From positions 62,001-126,000 of the forward strand of contig CBDAQR010000003.1 in NCBI GenBank assembly GCA_965199055.1: a stretch of 64,000 nucleotides of DNA. The letters are read 5' to 3'. The notes beneath the pieces were generated by a model. The model was not told the origin of the DNA and searched no databases. It saw nothing but the letters and a program-made list of their open reading frames with translations. Numbering within the stretch: the first letter of the stretch is position 1; each line of letters opens with the position of its first letter. Position numbers and translations under genes: made by a program. This DNA comes from CBDAQR01 sp965199055 (GTDB taxonomy: Bacteria; Pseudomonadota; Gammaproteobacteria; Pseudomonadales; Halieaceae). This document shows, in pieces, positions 35,305 through 42,981 of the stretch.

Positions 35305-36546
35305 TCAGTCAATCTTCTTGAACAGAAGACTTCCGTTGGTACCGCCAAAGCCGAAGGAGTTGGAGAGCGCATAGTCGATCGTCATTTCCTGCGCGTTGTG
35401 CGGCACATAATTTAGATCACAGTCTTCGTCGGGATTGTCCAGATTAATAGTGGGAGGCGCCACCTGATCGCGGATGGCCAATATCGAAAATATTGCTTCC
35501 ACTGCGCCGGCAGCCCCTAACAAATGCCCAATCATAGACTTCGTCGAGCTGACGGCGACCTGTTCTGCAGCAGAACCCATAATTGCCTTCACCGCAGCAG
35601 ATTCTGCTTTATCTCCAGCGGGCGTTGAGGTGCCGTGGGCGTTGATATAATTGATGACGCTGGCATCCACCCCAGCATCTTGCACTGCGTTGCGCATAGA
35701 GAGCTGCGCGCCACGACCATCTTCCGGTGGCAGCGTCATATGATAGGCGTCGCCACTCATACCAAACCCGACCAACTCAGCGTAGATATTGGCACCACGA
35801 GCTTTGGCCATCTCATACTCTTCGAGAACGACCATGCCCGCACCGTCGCCGAGCACAAAGCCATCGCGATCCTTGTCCCAGGGGCGACTGGCGCCTTCCG
35901 GGTCATCGTTACGAGTGGAAAGTGCCCGCGCGGCAGCGAATCCACCCAGCCCAACAGGCGTGGTTGCCATTTCAGCACCGCCTACCACCATGGCATCCAC
36001 ATCGCCGCTGGCGATTAATCGCGCACCGAGGCCTATATTATGAGTTCCAGAGGTACATGCAGTGACCATGGCCAGATTGGGACCCTGGAATCCGTACTTA
36101 ATCGACAGGTTACCGGCAATCATGTTGATGATTGATCCCGGCACAAAGAAGGGGGAAATCTTGCGGGGACCCGCGGTGCGGATTACCTCGGCGTTCTTTT
36201 CGATCTGGCCAATACCGCCAATACCAGAACCCACCGATGTGCCAACCCGGGGCGCATTCTCTTCGGTGATTTCGAGGCCCGCGTCCTCCATGGCCTGGAT
36301 GCCTGCAACCATGCCGAACTGGACGAACACATCCATCTTGCGGGCTTCTTTGGTCGTCATATAGGGCGAGGAATCGAAATCCTTCACGCTGGCGCTGAAC
36401 TGGGTGCTAAACGCAGATACGTCGAACGCCTCTATCGTCGCTGCACCACTCTTGCCGCGAAGGATATTGTCCCAGGTGTCAGCAACCGTGTTACCCACGG
36501 GACTCACCATCCCCAGACCTGTGACTACTACTCTCCTGCCCGTCAC
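35305..36546 (-). CDS. fabF: Beta-ketoacyl-ACP synthase II
   Basis: Elongating condensing enzyme of type II fatty-acid synthesis. 413 residues, starting MTGRRVVVTGLGMVSPVG. The catalytic Cys is in VTACTSGTHNIG, the two His in NAHGTSTPAGD and SMIGHLLGAAGAVEA, and the C-terminal NSFGFGGTN loop is intact. The downstream partner pabC starts 12 nt later. An imperfect terminator hairpin lies between it and acpP upstream. Confidence 0.97.
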   Translation of the reverse strand: MTGRRVVVTGLGMVSPVGNTVADTWDNILRGKSGAATIEAFDVSAFSTQFSASVKDFDSSPYMTTKEARKMDVFVQFGMVAGIQAMEDAGLEITEENAPRVGTSVGSGIGGIGQIEKNAEVIRTAGPRKISPFFVPGSIINMIAGNLSIKYGFQGPNLAMVTACTSGTHNIGLGARLIASGDVDAMVVGGAEMATTPVGLGGFAAARALSTRNDDPEGASRPWDKDRDGFVLGDGAGMVVLEEYEMAKARGANIYAELVGFGMSGDAYHMTLPPEDGRGAQLSMRNAVQDAGVDASVINYINAHGTSTPAGDKAESAAVKAIMGSAAEQVAVSSTKSMIGHLLGAAGAVEAIFSILAIRDQVAPPTINLDNPDEDCDLNYVPHNAQEMTIDYALSNSFGFGGTNGSLLFKKID

Positions 36547-36587
36547 CGCTATGTCCTCATCGTTAACTTATGGTATCCCTGAAACGC

Positions 36588-36622
36588 AAAAGCCGCTCTA
36601 TTGCAGCAATAGAGACGGCTTT
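36588..36622 (-). terminator. Intra-operon terminator-like hairpin between acpP and fabF
   Basis: Minus-strand hairpin with arms AGCCGTCTCTATTG and CAATAGAG-CGGCTT (one bulge), CTG loop, followed by a short interrupted T stretch (TTTTGCGTTT). Probably a partial terminator that lets ACP be made in excess over FabF. Confidence 0.65.
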
Positions 36623-36642
36623 CTTGAAGTGCAGAGATAGTA

Positions 36643-36879
36643 TCAGGCGAGATTTGCGTTGATATAATCGATCGCCAGTTGCACAGTCGTAATCTTTTCA
36701 GCTTCTTCATCGGGAATTTCAGTCTCGAATTCCTCTTCCAAAGCCATAACCAGCTCGACGGTATCCAGTGAATCGGCGCCGAGATCTTCAACGAAAGACG
36801 CAGAGGTTTGAACCTCTTCTTCTTTAACGCCGAGTTGCTCCGCGACAATTTTCTTAACGCGCTCTTCAATGCTGCTCAT
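36643..36879 (-). CDS. acpP: Acyl carrier protein
   Basis: A 78-residue acidic carrier with the phosphopantetheine attachment site DLGADSLDTVELVMALEEEF; the Ser of DSL is modified. It shuttles acyl chains between FabD, FabG, FabF and PlsX. Standard position between fabG and fabF. A 75-bp gap before it and a hairpin after it suggest separate control of its high expression. Confidence 0.99.
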   Translation of the reverse strand: MSSIEERVKKIVAEQLGVKEEEVQTSASFVEDLGADSLDTVELVMALEEEFETEIPDEEAEKITTVQLAIDYINANLA

Positions 36880-36954
36880 GGTGTTATATAGCTCCTAAGT
36901 GGTGGAAAAATAACCGTTTACCAGTGGTTAGTGGGGCGCATTTTAACCCCTTGA

Positions 36955-37683
36955 TCAGGACATGTACATGCCGCCATTGATATGGATGGTTTCGCCCGTT
37001 ATGTAGCCACTTTGCTCACTCGCGAGGAAGCTGACGAGCGCTGCAATCTCTTCGGATTCGCCCAGCCTGCCGAGAGGAATCTGGCCCTGCAGCAACTCCC
37101 TCTGCTCCTCGGGCAATTCCCGGGTCATATCGGTATCGATGAAGCCCGGTGCCACGCAATTGACCGTGATACTGCGAGAGCCTAGCTCTCGCGCCAGCGC
37201 CCGGCTGAAACCCTCTGCCCCCGCCTTGGTCGCCGCGTAATTGCTCTGCCCAATATTTCCCATCGAGCCAACCACCGAAGTGATGTTGATAATGCGCCCC
37301 CATCGGGCCTTGGTCATCCCGCGCGAACAGGCCTTGCAGACCCTGAAGATCGCGTTGAGGTTGGTGTCGATGACATCGCTCCACTCCTCATCCTTCATAC
37401 GCATCAAAATATTGTCGCGGGTTATACCCGCATTATTGACCAGCACCGTGGGCGCGCCAAACTGGTCATTAATCGCTGCGAGCACAGCAGCTACCGAGTC
37501 GGGATCATCGACCCGCAGCGCCATCCCGGTGCCAGACTCGCCAAGATAGTCGCCAATAGCCGCGGCGCCGGAGTCGCTGGTCGCGGTGCCAATGACTGTC
37601 ACTCCATCTGCTGCCAATCGCTGTGCGATCGCACGACCAATTCCCCGGCTGGCGCCCGTCACCAATGCAATCCTATTCTCCAT
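36955..37683 (-). CDS. fabG: 3-oxoacyl-ACP reductase
   Basis: NADPH-dependent SDR enzyme of fatty-acid elongation. 242 residues, cofactor motif TGASRGIGRAIA, NNAGITRDN, the catalytic Ser in NITSVVGS and the YAATKAG Tyr/Lys pair, ending FLASEQSGYITGETIHINGGMYMS. Its ATG shares one base with the fabD stop (TAATG), so the two are translationally coupled. Confidence 0.97.
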   Translation of the reverse strand: MENRIALVTGASRGIGRAIAQRLAADGVTVIGTATSDSGAAAIGDYLGESGTGMALRVDDPDSVAAVLAAINDQFGAPTVLVNNAGITRDNILMRMKDEEWSDVIDTNLNAIFRVCKACSRGMTKARWGRIINITSVVGSMGNIGQSNYAATKAGAEGFSRALARELGSRSITVNCVAPGFIDTDMTRELPEEQRELLQGQIPLGRLGESEEIAALVSFLASEQSGYITGETIHINGGMYMS

Positions 37684-38642
37684 TACGCACCCTCCCCGCT
37701 GATCGCTGCCAGTGACGACTCGAGGTCGCCAGGCTGTTCGATCGAATAGCTATCCAATTCCCTATTTATGCGCCGGTTGAGGCCACTCAGCACCTTGCCA
37801 GGGCCGCACTCCACCATCTGCTGGATGCCGGCTTCAACCATTGCTGACACGCAAGCTGTCCACTGCACCGGGCTGTAGATCTGCTCTACCAGTAATTCGC
37901 GAATCCGTACCGGATCGGTCTCGGTGCGGGCATGCACGTTGTGAACCACCGGGATCTCCGGCGCGGAAACGGTCATCGTAGCAAGCACTTCCTGCAGCTT
38001 TTCACCTGCCGGCCGCATGAGCTCTGTATGGAAAGGTGCGCTCACCGGCAGCGGCATCGCACGCTTCGCTCCCGCCTCTTTGCACAACTCTATCGCGCGT
38101 TCTACCGCGCCAGCCTTACCCGCAATAACAACCTGACCCGGGGAGTTAAAGTTCACCGCGGCGACGACTTCGCCCGATTCGCTAGCAGCGGCTGCACAGG
38201 CTTTATTAATCGGGTCATCATCAAGCCCGATAATCGCCGCCATCGCACCCTCACCGACTGGCACGGCGGTTTGCATGAAGGCACCACGCTGCTGTACCAG
38301 TTTCACTGCATCGGCAAAACCGATAGCGCCCGCACAGACCAGCGCGGAAAACTCCCCGAGACTGTGTCCGGCCATCATCTTGGGTTTGGGACCGCCCGCC
38401 GCTGTCCAGGAACGCCACAAAGCAACACTGCTGGTGAGCAATACAGGCTGAGTGGTTTCTGTAAGATTGAGTTGTTCCTGCTCACCGTTTTGCACCAGAT
38501 CCCACATATCGTAGCCGAGCGCATCTGAGGCTTCGCTAAAGGTATGGGAGACTGAGGGATGCGCATTAGCGGCATCGGCCAGCATACCGACAACCTGTGA
38601 GCCCTGCCCGGGAAACAGGAAAGCCGTATTTTCAGACACCAT
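37683..38642 (-). CDS. fabD: Malonyl-CoA:ACP transacylase
   Basis: Loads malonate onto ACP. From ATG 38642 it has 319 residues beginning MVSENTAFLFPGQGSQ, with the nucleophile in AGHSLGEFSAL, catalytic Arg region QRGAFMQTAVP and His in VSAPFHTELM. The open frame extends to 38858, but family proteins begin just before FPGQGSQ, and an AGGAG lies 10 nt before this ATG; the extension only reads plsX in another frame. An ATG at 38651 is possible but too close to the ribosome site. The start overlaps the plsX end by 11 nt. No fabH is present in this operon. Confidence 0.94.
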   Translation of the reverse strand: MVSENTAFLFPGQGSQVVGMLADAANAHPSVSHTFSEASDALGYDMWDLVQNGEQEQLNLTETTQPVLLTSSVALWRSWTAAGGPKPKMMAGHSLGEFSALVCAGAIGFADAVKLVQQRGAFMQTAVPVGEGAMAAIIGLDDDPINKACAAAASESGEVVAAVNFNSPGQVVIAGKAGAVERAIELCKEAGAKRAMPLPVSAPFHTELMRPAGEKLQEVLATMTVSAPEIPVVHNVHARTETDPVRIRELLVEQIYSPVQWTACVSAMVEAGIQQMVECGPGKVLSGLNRRINRELDSYSIEQPGDLESSLAAISGEGA

Positions 38643-39582
38643 GTTTGTCATTCTCCTGATCGTAAAAATAGTGTGCCAATCTCGGCACCATTTGTTGTTG
38701 TACACATTCTGCCGCCTGCCGCAGGGCGGCTGCAAATCCAGCCTCGGAAGCCCCTCCGTGACTCTTGACCACAACCTGGCGCAGGCCCAGCAGAAAAGCA
38801 CCGCCATGTTGTTCCGCGCGCAGCGATTCTCCCAGCAGCCCCGCAGTGCCTTCAGCAACTTTCAGTGCCACATTACCCAATAAGCCATCGCAGACGATCA
38901 CATCGGCCTTACCGCTGTAGATCTCATTGCCTTCAATTAAATCACAGGCATTGATGCGCGCATCTGCATTCAATAGTTGCTGAGCTGCACGAATGGCTTC
39001 ATTCCCCTTGCCGGCCTCACTACCATTGCTAAGCAAAGCCACCCTCGGTTCGGACACCTGTTCAAGACTGCTCACCAGCGCAACGCCCATGAGTGCAAAC
39101 TGGTGCAGCAGAGCCGGCGAACAATCGACCGTTGCACCGAGGTCGAGCATGTAGGCGCCACGAACCTCTAAGCCAGGCAGTGCGGAACAACAGGCAGGCC
39201 GGGAGAAACCCGGCAGCATTCCCAGGGTTCGAATACCCAGGCCCATCAGCACGCCAGTATCTCCAGCACTAACCACAGCCGCAGCGCGATCACCGGCGAC
39301 CAGGTCGAGCGCTACCTGCATAGAAGTGCCGTCGCTGTTGCGAATTACTTGCGAAGGCTTGATGCCTGGCTCGACAGCACGATCAGCATGCACAAGGCTG
39401 ATGCGCGCGGCATCGTACTCTGCGCTATCAGCGAGAGCTTCAGTCAAAGAATCGGTTTCACCGACGAGGTGTAGGAAGGTGTTGGGGTGGTCCTGCAGGA
39501 GCTGCAGGGACGCAGGAAGCGTGACGCGGAGACCGTGGTCTCCGCTCATCATATCTACAGCGAGATGGACATCAGCGTCCAC
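38632..39582 (-). CDS. plsX: Phosphate acyltransferase PlsX
   Basis: Makes acyl-phosphate from acyl-ACP, the first step of phospholipid synthesis through PlsY. 316 residues, starting GTG at 39582, 6 nt after the rpmF stop. Recognisable blocks are VDMMSGDHG, VSAGDTGVLMG, ARAL-type LDLGATVDC, LLSNGSEAGKGNE and IVCDGLLGNVALKVAEG. The usual N-terminal DAMGGDHGP reads DMMSGDHGL here, a mild deviation in a conserved loop. Coupled to rpmF upstream and fabD downstream, as is typical. Confidence 0.93.
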   Translation of the reverse strand: MDADVHLAVDMMSGDHGLRVTLPASLQLLQDHPNTFLHLVGETDSLTEALADSAEYDAARISLVHADRAVEPGIKPSQVIRNSDGTSMQVALDLVAGDRAAAVVSAGDTGVLMGLGIRTLGMLPGFSRPACCSALPGLEVRGAYMLDLGATVDCSPALLHQFALMGVALVSSLEQVSEPRVALLSNGSEAGKGNEAIRAAQQLLNADARINACDLIEGNEIYSGKADVIVCDGLLGNVALKVAEGTAGLLGESLRAEQHGGAFLLGLRQVVVKSHGGASEAGFAAALRQAAECVQQQMVPRLAHYFYDQENDKHGV

Positions 39583-39588
39583 CTGGAC

Positions 39589-39771
39589 TTATTCGTCGTC
39601 GCCGCGCTCTACCACTTTGCGACCACGGTAGAAACCATCAGCCGACACATGGTGACGACGATGCGTTTCGCCGCTGGTCTGATCAACAGACAGCGTCGGG
39701 CCCGAAAGTGAATCGTGCGAACGACGCATGCCCCGACGGGAACGCGTCTTTTTGTTTTGCTGCACTGCCAT
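39589..39771 (-). CDS. rpmF: 50S ribosomal protein L32
   Basis: A 60-residue basic protein starting MAVQQNKKTRSRRGMRRSHD, with the L32 signature SGETHRRHHVSADGFYRGRKV. The CxxC zinc pair seen in some L32 versions is absent, as in other gammaproteobacterial C-minus paralogues. It sits between yceD (14-bp gap) and plsX (6-bp gap), linking ribosome and membrane synthesis. Confidence 0.98.
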   Translation of the reverse strand: MAVQQNKKTRSRRGMRRSHDSLSGPTLSVDQTSGETHRRHHVSADGFYRGRKVVERGDDE

Positions 39772-39785
39772 GGTAAATACTCCTG

Positions 39786-40313
39786 CTACTTATTGCCGGG
39801 CTTCAACTGCTCCAGCACCTTAAATGGGTTATCAGCGCCCTCGTCCTCACTGGTCTCGGGTGGCTGAACATAATCATTCAGCAATTCCTTGCAATCGCCG
39901 ATCTCGTGATAGTTGATTAGCGGGACACTCAAGATGAGTTCGTCCTCTATCAATGACCACAAATCGGCCTGCTCCTCCTCCACCACCCACGGTTCAAGGT
40001 GGGCTGGCAACTGCCTGGCCAACTCGTCGCTTCCCACAATCCCAAGCTCGTGCTGCGAGCGCACTTCAAGGGGCATGGTATCCAGGCAGCGTTGACACTG
40101 AACTTCCACTTGGGCTTCCACGGTCACCGTTACCACAAAACGATTTTCATCGTCTTTGGCAAAGGCACAAGTCGCTTCAATTTGCCCTACATCAGAAGCC
40201 AGAGAATCCCGCAATCGAGTCATGCCAGGTAGCGCAACAGTGCCGCTGACGATGACTCCGCGAGCCGCCGCTTTTCGAACATCCAGTGTGGTCGGGAGGG
40301 GCTCTGTCAACAT
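39786..40313 (-). CDS. yceD: YceD / DUF177 large-rRNA accumulation protein
   Basis: A 175-residue protein of the YceD family, implicated in 23S rRNA maturation or accumulation. Visible features are the VEVQCQRCLDTM CxxC-containing block and an acidic C-terminal half (LIEDELILSVPLINYHEIGDCKEL). It is the first gene of the rpmF-plsX-fab operon and divergent from yceF/maf, the conserved arrangement. The AT-rich gap 40314-40398 should contain both promoters. Confidence 0.92.
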   Translation of the reverse strand: MLTEPLPTTLDVRKAAARGVIVSGTVALPGMTRLRDSLASDVGQIEATCAFAKDDENRFVVTVTVEAQVEVQCQRCLDTMPLEVRSQHELGIVGSDELARQLPAHLEPWVVEEEQADLWSLIEDELILSVPLINYHEIGDCKELLNDYVQPPETSEDEGADNPFKVLEQLKPGNK

Positions 40314-40398
40314 AGGCGCGCGATTGTAGGTGCGGAATCTCCCAATGTCAAAAAAAATCTTTAAAATACAGGGGCTTCTATTAACTCTGGATAAACTT

Positions 40399-40974
40399 GT
40401 GAAACTCGTTCTCGCCTCGACTTCTCGCTACCGTGCCGCCCTTCTGGAGCGGCTCTTGCTCCCCTTTGATCAGCTTAGCCCGGGGGTCGATGAGACACCC
40501 CTGAACAATGAGACGCCGCAGGCTCTCGCTGCCCGGCTTTCTGAGGCTAAAGCGCGCGCCGGCCTGGCGCTAAGACCCGAAGCCGCCATCATAGGCAGTG
40601 ATCAGGTGGCCAGCGTTCTAGGCCAGGTTCTGGGCAAGCCCGGCAATTTTGACACCGCGTGCAGCCAGTTAGCGCGCTGCAGTAATCAAACGGCACATTT
40701 TTATACGGGCCTCTGTGTCATCACGCCCGATGGCAGCGCCAACACCACCGTGGTCGACACGAAAGTAACTTTTCGCGAACTCTCTCAGGCAGAAATCGAG
40801 CGTTATCTGCAACTGGAGGAGCCCTACGACTGCGCGGGCAGCTTTAAGTGCGAGAGCCTCGGGATTAGCTTGTTTAAGAGCTTGCAGAGTGATGACCCCA
40901 CTGCGCTGGAAGGTCTGCCATTGATTGCACTGACTGGAATACTGCGGGGAATCGGCCTCGACCCGCTGGCCTAA
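40399..40974 (+). CDS. yceF: Maf-like nucleotide pyrophosphatase YceF (7-methyl-GTP type)
   Basis: House-cleaning enzyme hydrolysing modified nucleotides; the YceF subgroup acts on 7-methyl-GTP. GTG at 40399 gives 191 residues beginning MKLVLASTSRYRAALLERL, which matches where Maf proteins begin; the upstream in-frame extension (MRNLPMSKKI...) is not family-like. Other motifs are VDETPLNNETP, IIGSDQVASV, GKPGNFDTACSQL and YDCAGSFKCESLGISLF. It converges on the HAD gene with a 4-nt overlap of stops. No strong Shine-Dalgarno is seen. Confidence 0.9.
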   Translation: MKLVLASTSRYRAALLERLLLPFDQLSPGVDETPLNNETPQALAARLSEAKARAGLALRPEAAIIGSDQVASVLGQVLGKPGNFDTACSQLARCSNQTAHFYTGLCVITPDGSANTTVVDTKVTFRELSQAEIERYLQLEEPYDCAGSFKCESLGISLFKSLQSDDPTALEGLPLIALTGILRGIGLDPLA

Positions 40975-41624
40975 AGCCGCGCGCCGCCAGGTAGTTGGAG
41001 ACTGAGCAATTCTTCGGCGGAGTCAATGATGGCAAGTGGCCCACACGCGACGAGTCGAGCGGTGCTGTGAACACCGTAGCTCACGCCAACTGAGGAAACT
41101 CCGGCGTTACGAGCCATCTCCAGGTCGTAGCTGCTATCGCCGATGACAAGTGTCTGCGCTGGGCTGCTGCCGAGTTCTGTCATCAATTCACGCAGCATCA
41201 AGGGGTCTGGCTTCGATGCGGTCTCGTCCGCACAACGAGTGGCGTCAAAATAGTCAGTCAGTCTTAGACCAGCCAGCACTCTGTTCAGTCCCTGCCTGCC
41301 TTTGCCTGTTGCCACCGCCAGCAAATGCCCGCGGCCACGCAGCGATTCCAGCACGACCGCGACCTGGTCAAACAGGCCAGCCGGCTCCGCATCCAGCTCA
41401 ATATAACGGTTTGAATACTGAGTCCGCATCCGCTCTCTGAGCTGCGGGGCCTGCGCTGGAAAGAGTTCTGCCATCGCCTCGCCGAGACCCAGGCCAATAA
41501 CGTTGCGCACCGCTGCCACCGAGGGCACGGGTAACTCCAGATCTACAGCCGCTAGTTGCATTGCCTCGACGATGCGCCCGGTCGAATCACAGAGGGTCCC
41601 ATCCCAATCAAATATCAATAACAT
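40971..41624 (-). CDS. HAD-superfamily hydrolase, phosphoglycolate-phosphatase-like
   Basis: A 217-residue HAD phosphatase with motif I DWDGTLCDS (nucleophile Asp7), motif II-like VATGKGRQG, motif III Lys in SKPDPLMLRELM and motif IV VIGDSSYDLEMARNAG. It follows rluC by 4 nt, and a Gph-like gene after rluC is a recurrent pseudomonad arrangement. The substrate is not known: phosphoglycolate, pyrophosphate or other small phosphates are possible. Confidence 0.92.
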   Translation of the reverse strand: MLLIFDWDGTLCDSTGRIVEAMQLAAVDLELPVPSVAAVRNVIGLGLGEAMAELFPAQAPQLRERMRTQYSNRYIELDAEPAGLFDQVAVVLESLRGRGHLLAVATGKGRQGLNRVLAGLRLTDYFDATRCADETASKPDPLMLRELMTELGSSPAQTLVIGDSSYDLEMARNAGVSSVGVSYGVHSTARLVACGPLAIIDSAEELLSLQLPGGARL

Positions 41625-41628
41625 TCAA

Positions 41629-42561
41629 TTACTTAGGGAGCCTTTCAAGGAGCTTTTCGAGGCTTTCTTCAGGCGTTACTTTAACTTCTATTCTATCCCC
41701 ATCAGCATCCGTGAATGCCAGAGAGGCGGCATGCAGGAAGAGGCGCTTCAGCCCTTGCTCTGATGCCCACTGGTTCTGGTCACGCGGGCAGTACTTGTCG
41801 TCCCCTAGTATGGGATGCCCCGCATGTTGGCAATGCACTCGAATCTGGTGCGTGCGACCGGTTACCGGCTTGGCCTCGACAAGCGTGCAGTCGGCGAAGC
41901 GCCTGATTACCCGGTACTCGGTGCGCGCCGGTTTACCCGCCACGTCGACGCGCACGATACGCTCCCCGGATTTCAGGGTGTTTTTCTTCAAAGGTGCCTC
42001 AACAAAACTACGCTTGGATGACCACTGCCCAGCCACCAGCGCCAAATAGCGCTTGTCCACGCGATCTTCCCGCAACTGCCGGTGCAGAGCTTTTAATACC
42101 GCCGGTTTGCGCGCCACCATGATGCAACCCGAGGTATCCCGATCAAGTCGGTGCACCAGTTCGAGAAACCTCTCCTGCGGGCGCAACAGTCGCAGACACT
42201 CGATTAAGCCGAAATTCAGGCCGCTGCCGCCGTGCACAGCCAGCCCGGCGGGCTTGTCGATAACCCACAGCCCCTGATCCTCATAGACCAGTTTGTCGTC
42301 CAGTAGCGCCTGATATCGCTGCGGCACCTGGACCACCTTCTGCGCCTGCTCTGACACGCGAATGGGCGGAATTCGCACCATATCGCCGGCTTTGACCCGG
42401 TAATCCGCTTTCACCCTGCCCTTATTGACGCGGATTTCGCCCTTGCGCAGCGCCCGATACACGCGGGTACGCGGTACGCCTTTTAGCTCGCGTTGCAGGA
42501 AGTTATCGAGGCGTTGCCCCGCATACTCCTCTGCTACCTCGATAAATCGGACCTGGCTCAT
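41629..42561 (-). CDS. rluC: 23S rRNA pseudouridine synthase RluC
   Basis: Converts U955, U2504 and U2580 (E. coli numbering) of 23S rRNA to pseudouridine. From ATG 42561 it has 310 residues: an S4 RNA-binding domain (QRLDNFLQRELKGVPRTRVYRALRKGEIRVN) and the RluA-family active site HRLDRDTSGCIMV containing the catalytic Asp. MSQVRFIEV is chosen because family proteins begin there; the upstream GTG at 42609 adds a family-foreign tail. Divergent from rne, as in E. coli, so an endonuclease that processes rRNA and an rRNA modifier share a promoter region. Confidence 0.94.
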   Translation of the reverse strand: MSQVRFIEVAEEYAGQRLDNFLQRELKGVPRTRVYRALRKGEIRVNKGRVKADYRVKAGDMVRIPPIRVSEQAQKVVQVPQRYQALLDDKLVYEDQGLWVIDKPAGLAVHGGSGLNFGLIECLRLLRPQERFLELVHRLDRDTSGCIMVARKPAVLKALHRQLREDRVDKRYLALVAGQWSSKRSFVEAPLKKNTLKSGERIVRVDVAGKPARTEYRVIRRFADCTLVEAKPVTGRTHQIRVHCQHAGHPILGDDKYCPRDQNQWASEQGLKRLFLHAASLAFTDADGDRIEVKVTPEESLEKLLERLPK

Positions 42562-42981
42562 AAATTGTTTAAATTTGAAGGACTTAGAATTTGCTGTTAT
42601 AGTCGCCACCGTGTCCTAGCAGATGCCCCGATACCAAGGGGACCACCCAGACATCCGGTGGACAGACCGCCGACACAACCGCGGTCACGGGGGCACAACA
42701 TAACCATTATGAATGCGTGTCGACAACAACTAATTGGTCGATACGGGAATTAACCGCACAGCGCGCTGGCGGTAGTTAGAGAACAAACAGATATCTGGCA
42801 TCGGGATTGGTGCCGTAGCGCACAGAGCGCCGACCAGACCCGATACAAGCGCCCGGCAAGTGCCAGGCTTTTAAAGACGATATAGACCGCCCTGCACAGG
42901 GCGGCCCCTGCCGCAGTAATTTTGCGGAGACAGGCTGGTTTCAACTACCCCGCCCGCTGTGCCACATAGAGTGTGGTACAC
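42562..42981 (+). other. Divergent rluC-rne control region and long rne leader
   Basis: 420 bp without a supported gene. An AT-rich part next to rluC (42562-42610) should hold its promoter. The part before rne is GC-rich with many short inverted repeats and no credible ORF, consistent with a long untranslated leader like that of E. coli rne, through which RNase E represses its own mRNA. Confidence 0.6.
42887..42934 (+). promoter_or_regulatory. Two-hairpin element in the rne 5' leader (rne5-like autoregulatory candidate)
   Basis: A perfect 8-bp hairpin CCGCCCTG / CAGGGCGG with a 2-nt gap (42887-42904) is followed directly by a second stem: CCTG plus CCGCA pair with TGCGG and CAGG around a bulge (42907-42934). 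They lie 48 nt before the rne ATG. E. coli rne uses leader hairpins to sense RNase E activity; equivalence is inferred from position and not from motif identity. Confidence 0.5.

Noticed and set aside
38643..38858. N-terminal extension of fabD to 391 residues
   Set aside because: The extra residues come from plsX read in another frame and precede the point where FabD proteins start; a ribosome site favours ATG 38642.
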